38,290 nt of DNA from Bacteroidales bacterium Bact_22 (GTDB lineage Bacteria > Bacteroidota > Bacteroidia > Bacteroidales > F082), in assembly GCA_001603665.1 (NCBI GenBank), contig LUZN01000048.1:1-38290 (forward strand). The letters run 5' to 3'. Position numbers and translations under genes: made by a program. Under the pieces are notes generated by a model that did no database searches, was not told the DNA's origin, and saw only the letters and a program-made list of their open reading frames with translations. Shown here one piece after another: positions 23,398 to 33,800 of this stretch; position 1 is the first letter of the stretch, and each line of letters begins with the position of its first letter.

Positions 23398-23405
23398 CAA
23401 AGATA
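23398..23405 (-). promoter_or_regulatory. Bacteroidota promoter for DUF6913-dapA
   Basis: The + strand CAAAGATA reads TATCTTTG on the minus strand. A CAAA at 23428-23431 (TTTG on the minus strand) lies 22 bases upstream and may be the -33 element. It fixes the likely start of the DUF6913 gene at 23370. Confidence 0.7.
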
Positions 23406-23456
23406 CGAAATTTTCTTGATATTCTGCCAAATAATCCACAAAAAAAATAAAAAACT

Positions 23457-23484
23457 AAGGTCTAATGTCTAAAGTCTAAGGTCT
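23457..23484. repeat. Heptanucleotide tandem repeat (AAGGTCT-like x4)
   Basis: AAGGTCT, AATGTCT, AAAGTCT and AAGGTCT are exactly in phase. They end 6 bases before the -7 box at 23491, so the tract occupies the -33 region of the MBL-hydrolase promoter. Confidence 0.85.
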
Positions 23485-23490
23485 TTTTCT

Positions 23491-23498
23491 TACCTTTG
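23491..23498 (+). promoter_or_regulatory. Bacteroidota -7 box for the MBL-fold hydrolase
   Basis: TACCTTTG followed by CAG matches TAnnTTTG and lies 17 bases before the ATG at 23516. No TTG is present at the -33 position; a heptamer repeat sits there instead. Confidence 0.6.
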
Positions 23499-23515
23499 CA
23501 GCGATTTTTAGAACT

Positions 23516-24298
23516 ATGATGAAGGTTACCATATTAGGCTGCGGCACTTCGCAGGGCGTCCCTGTAATCGGTTGTGACTGTGACGTTTGCACATCGACCG
23601 ACCCTCGCGACAAGCGTCTTCGCACGTCGATTCTGATACAGACGGAGCAGACTGCCATCTGCGTGGATGCAGGTCCCGACTTTCGTCAGCAGATGCTGCG
23701 CGAGAACGTGAAACACCTCGACGCCATATTGATAACCCATCAGCACAAAGATCACATCGGAGGCTTGGACGACGTGCGCTCTTTTAACTTTCTGCAGCAC
23801 ATCTCGATGCCGATTTACGCTTCGCCAGAGGCTCAGGAAGAGATAAAACGCGAGTATTCCTATGCTTTTGTCGACAAAAGCGAGCTTTATCCTGGCGCTC
23901 CGACGTATAATCTCATTGATATTGAAGAAAATAAACCCATCATTATCAATGAGTTAACCATTGAGCCTGTACCACTTCTGCATCTTAAGATGTTATGCTA
24001 TGCCTTCCGTATCGGCAACTTCGCTTACGTCACCGACTTCAATTATATTTCTGAAGAAAGTCTGAAAAAGCTCGAAGGCGTTGAATATCTCATCATCGAG
24101 GCGTTGCGCAAGGAGAAGCATTATTCGCACATCTGCCTACAGGAAGCCATCGACATCGCTCAGCATCTCAAGGTGAAAAAGGCATGGTTTACCCACGTTA
24201 GCCATTCGATGGGGAAAGCCGAAGATGTCAATAAAACCTTGCCTTCCAACATGATGCTGGCTTACGACGGACTAAGCTTCACGGTGGAAAACCACTAA
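23516..24298 (+). CDS. MBL-fold metal-dependent hydrolase, PhnP-like
   Basis: This 260-residue cytoplasmic protein has the metallo-beta-lactamase motif THQHKDHIGG (His75, His77, Asp79, His80), further metal-ligand positions in YVTDFN and WFTHVSHS, and an N-terminal LGCGTSQGVPVIGCDCDVC with clustered cysteines. This layout is typical of the PhnP-like phosphodiesterases (cyclic phosphate hydrolysis). No phn genes are nearby, so the substrate is open. The start is ATGATG; the second Met (23519) is equally possible. Its 3' end overlaps the convergent zinc-ribbon gene by 27 bases. Confidence 0.88.
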   Translation: MMKVTILGCGTSQGVPVIGCDCDVCTSTDPRDKRLRTSILIQTEQTAICVDAGPDFRQQMLRENVKHLDAILITHQHKDHIGGLDDVRSFNFLQHISMPIYASPEAQEEIKREYSYAFVDKSELYPGAPTYNLIDIEENKPIIINELTIEPVPLLHLKMLCYAFRIGNFAYVTDFNYISEESLKKLEGVEYLIIEALRKEKHYSHICLQEAIDIAQHLKVKKAWFTHVSHSMGKAEDVNKTLPSNMMLAYDGLSFTVENH

Positions 24299-24640
24299 AG
24301 TCACCCTATCATTATCGCCAATGCTGTACGCCTGGTCGTAAACCAGGTGATAGATCCGGCCTTTTCGGGTTTTGTAGATGCTTGTAAAACAGCTGAAGTT
24401 GAAGCCGAGTTCCTCGAGATATTTCTTCGACGCCGACGTTTTCCCTGAAGGGTTGACAGTACGGAGGATTCCGCGATTTTTAAGCAAAACCTTATTGACG
24501 TCGCGGATATACTCTATCTGCTCGTTGTTGACTTTGTAGTAATAGTTGTTACGGCAGCGGTCGTCGCAGAAAATCTTGTCGGTGCGGCCGCTCAGCGGGT
24601 TGTTACAGTATAGACAGCGTTTTTCATCAGTTTCATTCAT
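24272..24640 (-). CDS. Small zinc-ribbon protein, function unknown
   Basis: The 122-residue protein begins with a four-cysteine zinc ribbon: CLYC…CDDRC (Cys9, Cys12, Cys25, Cys29), followed by a helical, basic segment (NNYYYKVNNEQIEYIRDVNK) and a beta-rich C terminus. I recall similar conserved Bacteroidota proteins with no assigned function. It might bind nucleic acid or ribosomes, but that is a guess from the ribbon and its neighbours. Its start overlaps the DUF4159 stop by 4 bases, making it the last gene of the argS-rsmE-DUF4159 operon. Its 3' end runs 27 bases into the opposing MBL-hydrolase gene. Confidence 0.75.
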   Translation of the reverse strand: MNETDEKRCLYCNNPLSGRTDKIFCDDRCRNNYYYKVNNEQIEYIRDVNKVLLKNRGILRTVNPSGKTSASKKYLEELGFNFSCFTSIYKTRKGRIYHLVYDQAYSIGDNDRVTLVVFHREA

Positions 24641-25284
24641 TTGGTAAATACGTATTGTATGATGTTTGCTCCCATTTTCAGGGCTTTCAGTCGTATCTCG
24701 TCGGAGTCTTTATGCACGCGTTGGTCCTCCCAGCCGTCGCCGAGGTCGCATTCGTAGGTGAAGAGGCACACTATGCGGCCTTCATAAATCATTGCAAAGG
24801 CTTGCGGAGTCTTGAGGTCGTGCTCGTGAACCTTTGGTAGACCGTTCGGGAAAGCATAAGGCTCCTTGAAAATCGGATGCGAATACGGTAGCTCCACCCA
24901 CTCCAACTCAGGGAACACCTTTTGCATCTGCGGCATGACGAAATCCTTGAGCCCGTAGTTGTCGTCGATATGCAGGAATCCGCCTGCCAGCAGGTAGTTT
25001 CGCAAGTTTTCGCATTCGGCCTTGTCGAATCTCACGTTGCCGTGGCCTGTCATGTGCACGAACGGATAGTTGAAGATATCCGGGCTCCCCACCTCCACCG
25101 TAGCGATGTCGGGATTGAGGTTCGTGTGCAACTCCTGATTGCAGAACTTCACCAGATTGGGCAAGGATGTAGGGTTAGCGTACCAGTCGCCGCCGCCCCT
25201 GTATTTCAGGAGCGCTATCTGTGTCTGTTGGGCGGCGGCGCCCAGCGACATCAGAAAAAGTACGATTGTAAGCAACCGTTTCAT
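24637..25284 (-). CDS. DUF4159 domain protein, exported
   Basis: I start at the ATG at 25284, giving 215 residues beginning with a signal peptide (MKRLLTIVLFLMSLGAAAQQ) and overlapping the rsmE stop as ATGA. The open frame extends to 25320 but would put 12 polar residues before the signal peptide. The body matches DUF4159: RGGGDWYANPTSLPNL, FNYPFVHMTGHGNVRF, LLAGGFLHIDDNYG, VELPYSHPIF and FTYECDLGDGWED. The domain has a class I glutamine-amidotransferase-like look, but no catalytic role is known to me. A periplasmic location is predicted. Confidence 0.85.
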   Translation of the reverse strand: MKRLLTIVLFLMSLGAAAQQTQIALLKYRGGGDWYANPTSLPNLVKFCNQELHTNLNPDIATVEVGSPDIFNYPFVHMTGHGNVRFDKAECENLRNYLLAGGFLHIDDNYGLKDFVMPQMQKVFPELEWVELPYSHPIFKEPYAFPNGLPKVHEHDLKTPQAFAMIYEGRIVCLFTYECDLGDGWEDQRVHKDSDEIRLKALKMGANIIQYVFTK

Positions 25285-25991
25285 TTCGACATCTGGTTGA
25301 TAAGGTTGATGGTGTGGCAAGCTACCACTGCAGCCGTCTCGGTTCTAAGGCGCGCATCTCCGAGGCTCACCGGGATGAAGCCGTTGTCTTTGGCTAGCTG
25401 CACCTCTTCCTGACTGAAGTCGCCTTCAGGACCGATAAGCACCAGCGCGTTCTGACCTTTCACGTATTTGTCGCACAGCAGTTCGGTGACGTCGTCGTCG
25501 ATCCAGGCGATGAATTTCTGTCCGTCGAAAGGCTGTTTCACGAGCTTGTTGTAATCCATAACGTCCTGCACAAGAGGAAGTTTGGATTTGATAGACTGTT
25601 TCATCGCCGCGATCATAACCTTTCTGAACCGCTCGACATTTGCCACGCGGCGTTCGGAGTGATACGAGGCAAACAGCTGCACCTTGTCGATGCCTATCTC
25701 CGTTGCCTTTTCGAGAAACCACTCGGTGCGCTCGTTGAGTTTTGTCGGTGCTATCGCTATCTCGAGTCTGAACGTTTTGTTGTCGTAGCCGGCTCGCTGG
25801 TTTGTAAGGCAGGCGACCGCACGTTTCGGATGCGCCTCCACCAGCTCGCCGTCGAAGAGCGAGCCCTTGCCGTCGGTGACGCAGAAACGGTCTCCTGCCT
25901 GCATCCTCAGAACTTTGACACAGTGTTTCGATTCCTCCTCAGGGAAGGAGACCATTCCTTCTGTTGCGTCGGGTAGATAAAAAACGTTCAT
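25281..25991 (-). CDS. rsmE: 16S rRNA (uracil(1498)-N(3))-methyltransferase RsmE
   Basis: This 236-residue SPOUT methyltransferase has an N-terminal PUA-like domain (HCVKVLRMQAGDRFCVTDGKG) and a C-terminal knot with SAM-binding loops ALVLIGPEGDFS and VSLGDARLRTETAAVVA. The middle has the family's KLNERTEWFLEKATEIGI motif. It methylates U1498 of 16S rRNA. Its gene lies 11 bases after argS and overlaps the DUF4159 gene. The usual LGxRILRTETA reads LGDARLRTETA here, a mild variation. Confidence 0.95.
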   Translation of the reverse strand: MNVFYLPDATEGMVSFPEEESKHCVKVLRMQAGDRFCVTDGKGSLFDGELVEAHPKRAVACLTNQRAGYDNKTFRLEIAIAPTKLNERTEWFLEKATEIGIDKVQLFASYHSERRVANVERFRKVMIAAMKQSIKSKLPLVQDVMDYNKLVKQPFDGQKFIAWIDDDVTELLCDKYVKGQNALVLIGPEGDFSQEEVQLAKDNGFIPVSLGDARLRTETAAVVACHTINLINQMSK

Positions 25992-26002
25992 CTTACTATT
26001 CT

Positions 26003-27814
26003 TTACATTCTCTCTGGCATCTGCATACCAAGCAGGTCGCCTGCGTTACGCAGCAAGCGGGCTGTCATCGCCGCCAACTGCAGACGGAACGCTCTGCGCC
26101 GCTCGTCCGGTTCCTTCATGATACTGCATTCCTGATAGAACTGGTTGAAGCCTTTGCAGAGGTCGTAGATGTAGTTGGCAATCATAGCCGGACTGCGGTT
26201 TATCGCAGCTTGTTCAAGCACTCCCGGCCATGTGTGAATATTGGTGAGTAACGATTTCTCTTCTGGCAGAATGTTCTCGACGTCGATCTTATCTCCTGTG
26301 TTGACACCGGCTTCTGCAGCCTTACGCAGCACCGAGCAGATACGGGCGTGAGTGTACTGTATGAATGATCCCGTGTTGCCATTGAAATCTATCGATTCTT
26401 TCGGGTCGAACAGCATCGTCTTCTTCGGGTCGACTTTCAGGATGAAGTACTTCAGAGCGCCGAGTCCTATCATATGATACAGTTTGTTGGCCTCTTCGTC
26501 ACTCAATCCGTGAGCTTTTCCTAGTTCTTCCGACACGTTCTTCGCCGTCGCGACCATCTCGTCCATAAGGTCATCGGCGTCGACAACCGTTCCTTCGCGC
26601 GACTTCATCTTACCGCTTGGCAACTCAACCATACCGTAGGAAAGATGCTCGATGTCGTTACCCCACTCGAAGCCTAATCTCACCAAAACACGTTTCAGCA
26701 CGTCGAAGTGATAATTCTGTTCATTACCAACGACATAGATCAGTTTCTTCGGATGGAACTCGTCATAACGCAGTTGAGCGGTTCCCAGGTCTTGAGTCAT
26801 ATAAACGGAGGTGCCGTCACGACGCAGCAACAGTTTTTCGTCCAATCCCTCATCGCGGAGGTCACACCACACTGAGTTGTCATCTCTTTGATACAGAACG
26901 CCTTTCTTCAAGCCATCCATCACGGTGCTCTTGCCTAAAAGATATGTCTGCGACTCGTAATAGATCTTGTCGAACGACACTCCGAGACGTTTGTACGTCA
27001 CGTCAAAGCCTTCGTAAACCCAGTTGTTCATCATCTCCCAAAGTTGGCGCACCTCTTTGTCGCCAGCCTCCCATTTGCGGAGCATCTCGCGTGTCTCCTG
27101 CATCAGTGGAGAAGCGTTTTCGGCCTCTGCTTTCGCCTTTTCTTTGTCGTCATCGCTGAGTTCGTCGTAGTTGGCAGGCAGCAGGTTCTTCACTTCTTCC
27201 TTGAAATGCTTGTCGAACATCACGTAGAAGTCGCCAATCAGGTGGTCGCCCTTCTTCCCTGTCGATTCTGGTGTGCATCCGTTGCCCCATTTCTGCCATG
27301 CTATCATGCTTTTGCAGATATGAATTCCGCGGTCGTTCACGAGGTTCACGCGAACCACGTTTTCGCCGTTGGCTTTGAGGATTTCCGACACGCTCCAGCC
27401 GAGCAGGTTGTTACGGATATGACCGAGATGCAACGGTTTGTTGGTATTCGGTGACGAATACTCCACCACGACGGGCTTGCCTGAAACCTCTTTTCGTCCG
27501 AATCTTTCGTCCAAATGATGCTTTTGCATGAAGTCGATCCAATAGCTGTCGGAGATGAGCAGGTTGAGGAAGCCTTTCACCACGTTGTATTTCGCGATGA
27601 AACTGCTTTCACGCATCATCTCTGTTCCGAGTTCATTGGCCAGTGCTTCGGGTGCTTTTCCTGCCATTTTCACGAACGGGAAGACCACGATGGTCATGTC
27701 GCCTTCAAATTCGGGGCGAGTCTTCTGGAAACTCACGTTTTGCGCAGGTGGTTCCTGGTTGTAGAGTTTCTTGAAGGCATCAACAAAAAGTTGTTTCAAA
27801 ATCAATTCCAGCAT
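26003..27814 (-). CDS. argS: Arginyl-tRNA synthetase
   Basis: This 603-residue class I synthetase has an N-terminal Add1-type domain (1-~105), the HIGH motif as HLGH (129-132) within SSPNTNKPLHLGHIRNN, a KMKSREG motif in place of KMSKS, a DALR anticodon-binding domain (FIQYTHARICSVLRKA onwards), and the family-typical C-terminal end (LLGMQMPERM). It charges tRNA-Arg in the cytoplasm. It has its own -7 box at 27843-27850, separating it from the RHS operon upstream. It leads rsmE, DUF4159 and the zinc-ribbon gene. Confidence 0.97.
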   Translation of the reverse strand: MLELILKQLFVDAFKKLYNQEPPAQNVSFQKTRPEFEGDMTIVVFPFVKMAGKAPEALANELGTEMMRESSFIAKYNVVKGFLNLLISDSYWIDFMQKHHLDERFGRKEVSGKPVVVEYSSPNTNKPLHLGHIRNNLLGWSVSEILKANGENVVRVNLVNDRGIHICKSMIAWQKWGNGCTPESTGKKGDHLIGDFYVMFDKHFKEEVKNLLPANYDELSDDDKEKAKAEAENASPLMQETREMLRKWEAGDKEVRQLWEMMNNWVYEGFDVTYKRLGVSFDKIYYESQTYLLGKSTVMDGLKKGVLYQRDDNSVWCDLRDEGLDEKLLLRRDGTSVYMTQDLGTAQLRYDEFHPKKLIYVVGNEQNYHFDVLKRVLVRLGFEWGNDIEHLSYGMVELPSGKMKSREGTVVDADDLMDEMVATAKNVSEELGKAHGLSDEEANKLYHMIGLGALKYFILKVDPKKTMLFDPKESIDFNGNTGSFIQYTHARICSVLRKAAEAGVNTGDKIDVENILPEEKSLLTNIHTWPGVLEQAAINRSPAMIANYIYDLCKGFNQFYQECSIMKEPDERRRAFRLQLAAMTARLLRNAGDLLGMQMPERM

Positions 27815-27842
27815 AGTAACAAATCGTTAAAATATTTGGGTG

Positions 27843-27850
27843 CAAAGATA
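27843..27850 (-). promoter_or_regulatory. Bacteroidota -7 box for the argS operon
   Basis: The + strand CAAAGATA reads TATCTTTG on the minus strand. It lies 28 bases before the argS ATG and 15 bases after the stop of the RHS gene. No TTG -33 element is evident. No hairpin terminator separates it from the RHS gene. Confidence 0.6.
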
Positions 27851-27865
27851 GTAAAAAAACACTAA

Positions 27866-30800
27866 TTATCCACCATTTTTTACAAATAAAGAACGAATTT
27901 GGCTATAACAATAGTCGGAATCGCTACCGAATTTGCTCATCACACCCTTAAAGTCGAAACCAAGCAGCTTGTCGTTGAGATTGCTAAGTGTTTCGGAGCT
28001 TCCGCTAATTGTAACATTATCAGTAACCATAGCGAGAGCGCACTCCAGATAAGGCACAATATCCTCCAAATTGTCTTTCGTAATTCCAAAACCGCTGAAA
28101 ATCTTTCTTCCTGCAAAAATATTTCCCACTATTTTCTTTGATGCTGTCAAAAACAGAATTTGGTTATGTTTCTCCTTACACAGCATGTTGCAAAGGTTCT
28201 TACCCTCCTCAGAATCAGTGGGTTGGACGAAATATGAAGTCAAAACAGTCTTGGCCAGATTCGAGCCAAAAGAATACAGCACCTCGTCTTTATATTTACT
28301 GTCATTCATCACACTCCAATCAAGGTCATCGCCAGTGTTTCGCTTGACAAATCCGTTAACTCCAGTCTTTAGCGTAGCTCCGGCGACTCCACCAGCGACC
28401 TGCCAAGCCCACGCGCACTCCGAGAGACCTTCGGTAAGACAGCCTTGTATGAATCCGGCGCCAAACGCCAGCGCACCTTCAGCGAAGTTGTTGATATTAT
28501 CGATATTCCATATCACATTGACCACACCATTGAACACTCCGTACATCAGCCATTCAACCCATTCGCCCGAAGGATCGGAATACGTCAAAGGATTGTTGAA
28601 GCAATATGCATAACGATTGTAATTCTGTGAAAAATCGGGGTCTTGAATGTATTCATCGGGACTCATCATCATTGAAATGTAAGGATCATACGCCCTCCCA
28701 TTCATGTTGATGATTCCAAACTCACGCAGATGCTCATGCCCGGTAAAACCACGGTCGCACAGCAAGTCGCCGTTATAATCGCCCGACCAAGTCTTGTCGT
28801 TTCTTGGATTACCCCAAGCATCGTAACTCGTTTTTTGAACTATGTCGCCATTTTCATCTGTCACCAAACACCATGAATCAAGATGATCTTTGTGGATATA
28901 GAAAAAAACGTTATTTCCGCCATCATCAGTAAAACAAACAGCAAAGACGCCCATCGGGCCCTTAAGATATGTGTAAATCATGCGGTTTTTACCATTTGTT
29001 ACATATTCGCAATCACCAGCATACACTTTTTCGCGCCTCTCACCGTCGATGGTCTCAACCACGCTTATTCTTTCATGATTATAGCCATAATCAATTGATA
29101 ATGAATTATTTCCCGACATAATACCAGACATCTTGTCAAAAGTGGTATATCCGATATTTTGATTCATACCAGGGAAATCGTCTAAGTCGGTCATCACTTT
29201 TCTCACTTCAAACGGACAGATTCCGTCGTATTGCGCGTCATAGAAAATATCGTGTCCATCAATTCTCTTTGATATGATATTACCGTAATCGTCGTATACC
29301 ATTTCGCCTGTTATTATTCCGTTAAGCCTAATTCCGACTAGGCGGTTAAAAGCATCATACGTAAAATCTTCGCTCAACCTATTGCCGGTTTTATTCGTCC
29401 GATTTATCAAATTTCCAAAGCCATCATAGTTATATGACAGATTCTGGACTTTCTTATCATTGAAATCGGTAATGATTTCACTCAACAAACCTGTTTTTTC
29501 TTCATATCCCCTATGCGTCACCAAACCGTTACCAACCTGATAATCAGTGATATAACCATCAGCATTTGCTGCATCAGTGCGCCATAGCACCGTTTCATCA
29601 TCAGTGTTGGTCATCATGTTATAATAGCCGGAATTGGAATACATTTTTTGAATCGACAGGCCGCTTGGATAGGTCACGAATTCCACCCTGTTTGCTGCAT
29701 CGTATGCATAATTTGTGGTATATTCCTCGCCTTTTATCGTCTCTTTGGTTTTAATCATTCTCAACAAATCATCATAATCGTATGTTATGCTATGCAAATC
29801 GCCATAGACGACGCTCGACAGGGTCCCCAGTTTGCCTTTGGCATTGTCATAAACCCATTGTGTAACAACAGCATTCGCTCCGTTGTGGTCGGTCTCGCGT
29901 CGTCTGACGATCTCGCCCAAGTCATTATACTCATACGTGGTCACGCAATTTTTTGCCGTCTTTTTCATCTTCAATTCACCGTATGCATTGTATTCAAATA
30001 GAGTTTCGCCGCTTGCCGGATCATTCATTTTTGATAAATTACGTCGACCGTCATACTCATATTCGACTTTTGTCAAAGGATTGCCTCCAATTGCCGTACT
30101 TTTCAGTTTTCCATCGCTAAAATATTCATAATCAATAACATTACCGCCAATATCGATAGTCTGCACACGCCACCCCATCGGATTATACGTCTCAACAACA
30201 ACATGCGAAACGCCATCAGGCGACACGGTATTAATTGTCTTTTGGAGACCGTTATAACTATAGTTTTTTACAAGTCCGTTCGGACAAACCTCTTCAACCA
30301 GCCTATCATCATTATCATAAATGTAATAATTACGATTCACATCAGATCCAGCGATGTAAGGCATTGATTTTGAGACCATATTGCCTTTGACGTCATATTG
30401 CATATCCACATAAATTGCCTCTCCGTATAAGCCGAAGGTCACATCACGCAGCAACTGTCCGTTTTTATTGTAAAACGACATCTTTTCGGCATCTCCCGAC
30501 GTCTTCTCCCAAACATAGTATAAAGCATCGGCTGGCGCATGTCGATTGCCTTCAGCCCAACGTCGAGCCTTGACATTCTTGGAACCATCGGGCAAAACCA
30601 GTTCCTTGTCGATCTCAAACGGATCGGAACCGCTTTCAGTTGCAAATTGGTTATAATCCAAGGTGGAAACGACATTCCCATAATCTGAATCATACGCCAC
30701 ACTAACTTCCCAACCATTTTCGTTGATTTTTGAAGTCGGAAATCTGTAGTTATACTCCTCTCCATATTCCTCTCTCGTCACCCGCTGATTACGTTCCGAT

Positions 30801-33800
30801 GGCGATGTAAGCGATTGCATGATGGCATGACCAAGCCCGTCATAGGAATACTCAGCGACAATCTTAAGCGGATCGGCATAATCCATTGAAACATTGGGCA
30901 AAACAGTCCTCCTTGTTACCTGATAGGGATTAGCCCCGGAATACTCAAGCACTTCACATTCACCTACAGCATCATTGTCATCATAATGCTTTGATTTCGT
31001 GACACTTAGCAGACGCGACACTATCCATTTTGAAGGGATGTTATTATATTCATAAACAGTCTCCTCCCAATAGGAGCACGAAGTCGCGTCGTCTCCAGTA
31101 TAACTATCATCAATACCTTCTATAGAGTGACTGACATTAACCATGTCCGAATACATATCATTCGAGGTATCACTTTGATAATCAATATTTTGAATATCTG
31201 ATTTTAAAACTGAGCCGGGCGAATCACTATCATAGAGGATCAACTTCTTCGCAATAAGCAATGGCATGATCACTTTATCGTTTTGCGAACATACATATTT
31301 GTTGAACAAATACTGCTCATTTAATACCATTTGATTATTACTGTTAAACTTTAAAAACGATTTTGGCAATAAAATGAAGCTATCGCCCATCGGCTCAGTG
31401 TCGTTTTCAGAAACAGTCCTTTCGCGTATCAAATTGTTAATCAATAATTTACATTCAACATTTTCGAAACCCAACAAACCATGACCATTTGTATGATACA
31501 AAGCATTGTTATAAGAATATCGGGTAACGCAAGGCGAATTATTTGAATAAACCGTGTCGGCATATAATGCTTGTATCGGCAATGCTACAGTTCTTGACTC
31601 AGAGTTAATCCATTGATAATCATAGCTATAAAAATCATCATTATCTTTGGGAATCAAATATTCGTATTTAAATCCATGAGCACAACCCATACCATCCGTG
31701 ATACGTTCAACACTATATTTAGAGGAATGCGGATTCAACGAAACAATCTTGGGAATTTCGTTATTTATAGGGTTATTTCTAACGCTTCCAAGAATGCTCG
31801 CATTTTCATGCCCAAGAAAATTTCCGATATGGATATATTGATGCGAATGATTGACATTCAAATAGAAACGTTTAATATCGCCAAAGCCGTAACTGTTTCC
31901 GTTTTCCTGCATCATCAAACCAATTTCAAGATAATGGTTACCACCAGTATTTTTAAAAACGCCCACATCTGTCTTGCCGTCACCGTCAAAATCGATGGTT
32001 CTTATTGTCTCGGAAGGTGCCGCCAGATCTTTCAAAGAGCAGTAATACCTGTCGACAGGTGCCAAAGTGACATACCGCAGCAGGTTATTATTCATACAAG
32101 GTACTGGAGTTTGAAATCCCGTTCCATCCGAAAACGCGACTTTCCAATATGTCCGATTGTCGTATTTCAACAAATCAGTATAGCCGTCACCATTAAAATC
32201 GCCGGGAAACAGAAAATCATCGCTGTTGAAATTATTATCAGCACCGATATATGAAACCATATACTGCCCGTACATCTTAATGATTTTGGCTGTCACCGAA
32301 GAACTTTTCATCAGATACATGATTTCCGAGCATCCGTCGCCATTGACATCTTCCACAAAAACACGTTCCGGAAGATACGAATAAGCTTCACTGCCAAGTG
32401 ATTGCGTCAAAAACATATTGTCTTCATAATAGACATATCTCGGATAATAAGCACCAGAATTTCCGTCATTACAATGTTCAAGAAAGAAACCGGCCTTTTT
32501 ATCACCTAAAAAATCACCAGGATAGATTGTGAAATACTTACTGCTGCTATATCCTCCAATGTATGAAAAAGTGTCACCTCTGTTCAAATACGCACATATT
32601 TTCGACTTCCAGTCTTCATTTTCGCTATAATCGGCATAATAAGTCACTATATCATCAAGACCATCGCCATCAAAATCAACAACATACACCCATTCCAGTG
32701 TCTTGTCGAAACTGAAGTTATAAAATGCATTTTCATCGAAAACACCATTACCCTTATTAATATAAATTGATGCTTGAACATTAGACGGATAAACGTTACT
32801 AATCTTATAAGGCACAGTAATCACATCGGACAAGCCGTCACCATTGAAATCGCCGACAAATGGCACCTTATTGAAGATGTTTTTACTTAACGAATACGAC
32901 TGAAACTTATCGGGATAATGACTTTTTTTATTCCAGCTTATAATCGTCGGGTTAAGTTTCATTCCATTTGCAGTAAGCCCGATAGATCTAAGCCTGTAAT
33001 ACATTGATTTATAATCAGTTGAATAGTCCCCCGGTTCAAGGTAGTTGAACGAATAATCGTACAATACTGTTCCCGACGACAAGTTTCTTATGGTTATGTT
33101 TTTCAGTATCTTTTTGATATGAATCATGTTGCCATAAACATAAAACGATTCTTCATCACGTCGATCTTCGTAATTAAAGTTAACTTGATACATCGAAGTA
33201 AGTCCGGCGCGGTCGTTCAGTGTGTAGTCGATGCTATTGATATAGGACTCGCCCGTGCTTCTATTCTCTAAATAATTGAATATAATGGAGTTACCGTCGG
33301 AGTCGGTGATTTTGTTGACACGCCACATCAGTGCAATATTGTTCAGATTTTGCGGCTCCACCCTTGAATCGTCGGTGCCGCCATACTCCCACACGGTGCC
33401 GTCGCTTTTTTTGACAGTAAACCGCGCCGGACCGCTATATCCATCAGTAAATGCCACTATCTTGCTCATTTCATCCATCTCCGTCTTGTAAACGGAACCG
33501 TTTCCGCCATATGTACCTGAGCATAGCATGAGTCTTTTCCCATCAAGCACAAATCTATCATCACTAAAATTTACAACAGATTGATTATCATCGTGATACA
33601 AAGTTTGTCCGGTTCTTGTTATCGACGACAATCCTGATAGGCTCCAACCCCATCCCAACAGTCCGTTTCCCGACTGATTGTTATAGGTTACAGCAATTTG
33701 TGGAGTCATATTGCCTATACCTTGCGGTATCATTATCGGAATAGTGTAAACAGCGGCGCCCAAATCACCAACACTCAATTCTCCCGGTAAGGCTCCAACA

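Noticed and set aside
22837..23439. Longer DUF6913 start at 23439
   Set aside because: The -7 promoter box at 23398-23405 lies inside the extra codons, so the start at 23370 fits better.
24637..25320. Longer DUF4159 start at 25320
   Set aside because: It would place 12 polar residues before a perfect signal peptide. The ATG at 25284 overlaps the rsmE stop in the standard ATGA way.
31613..32254. 213-codon + strand frame opposite the FG-GAP region of the RHS gene
   Set aside because: Ile-rich shadow of the Asp/Asn-rich repeats on the other strand.
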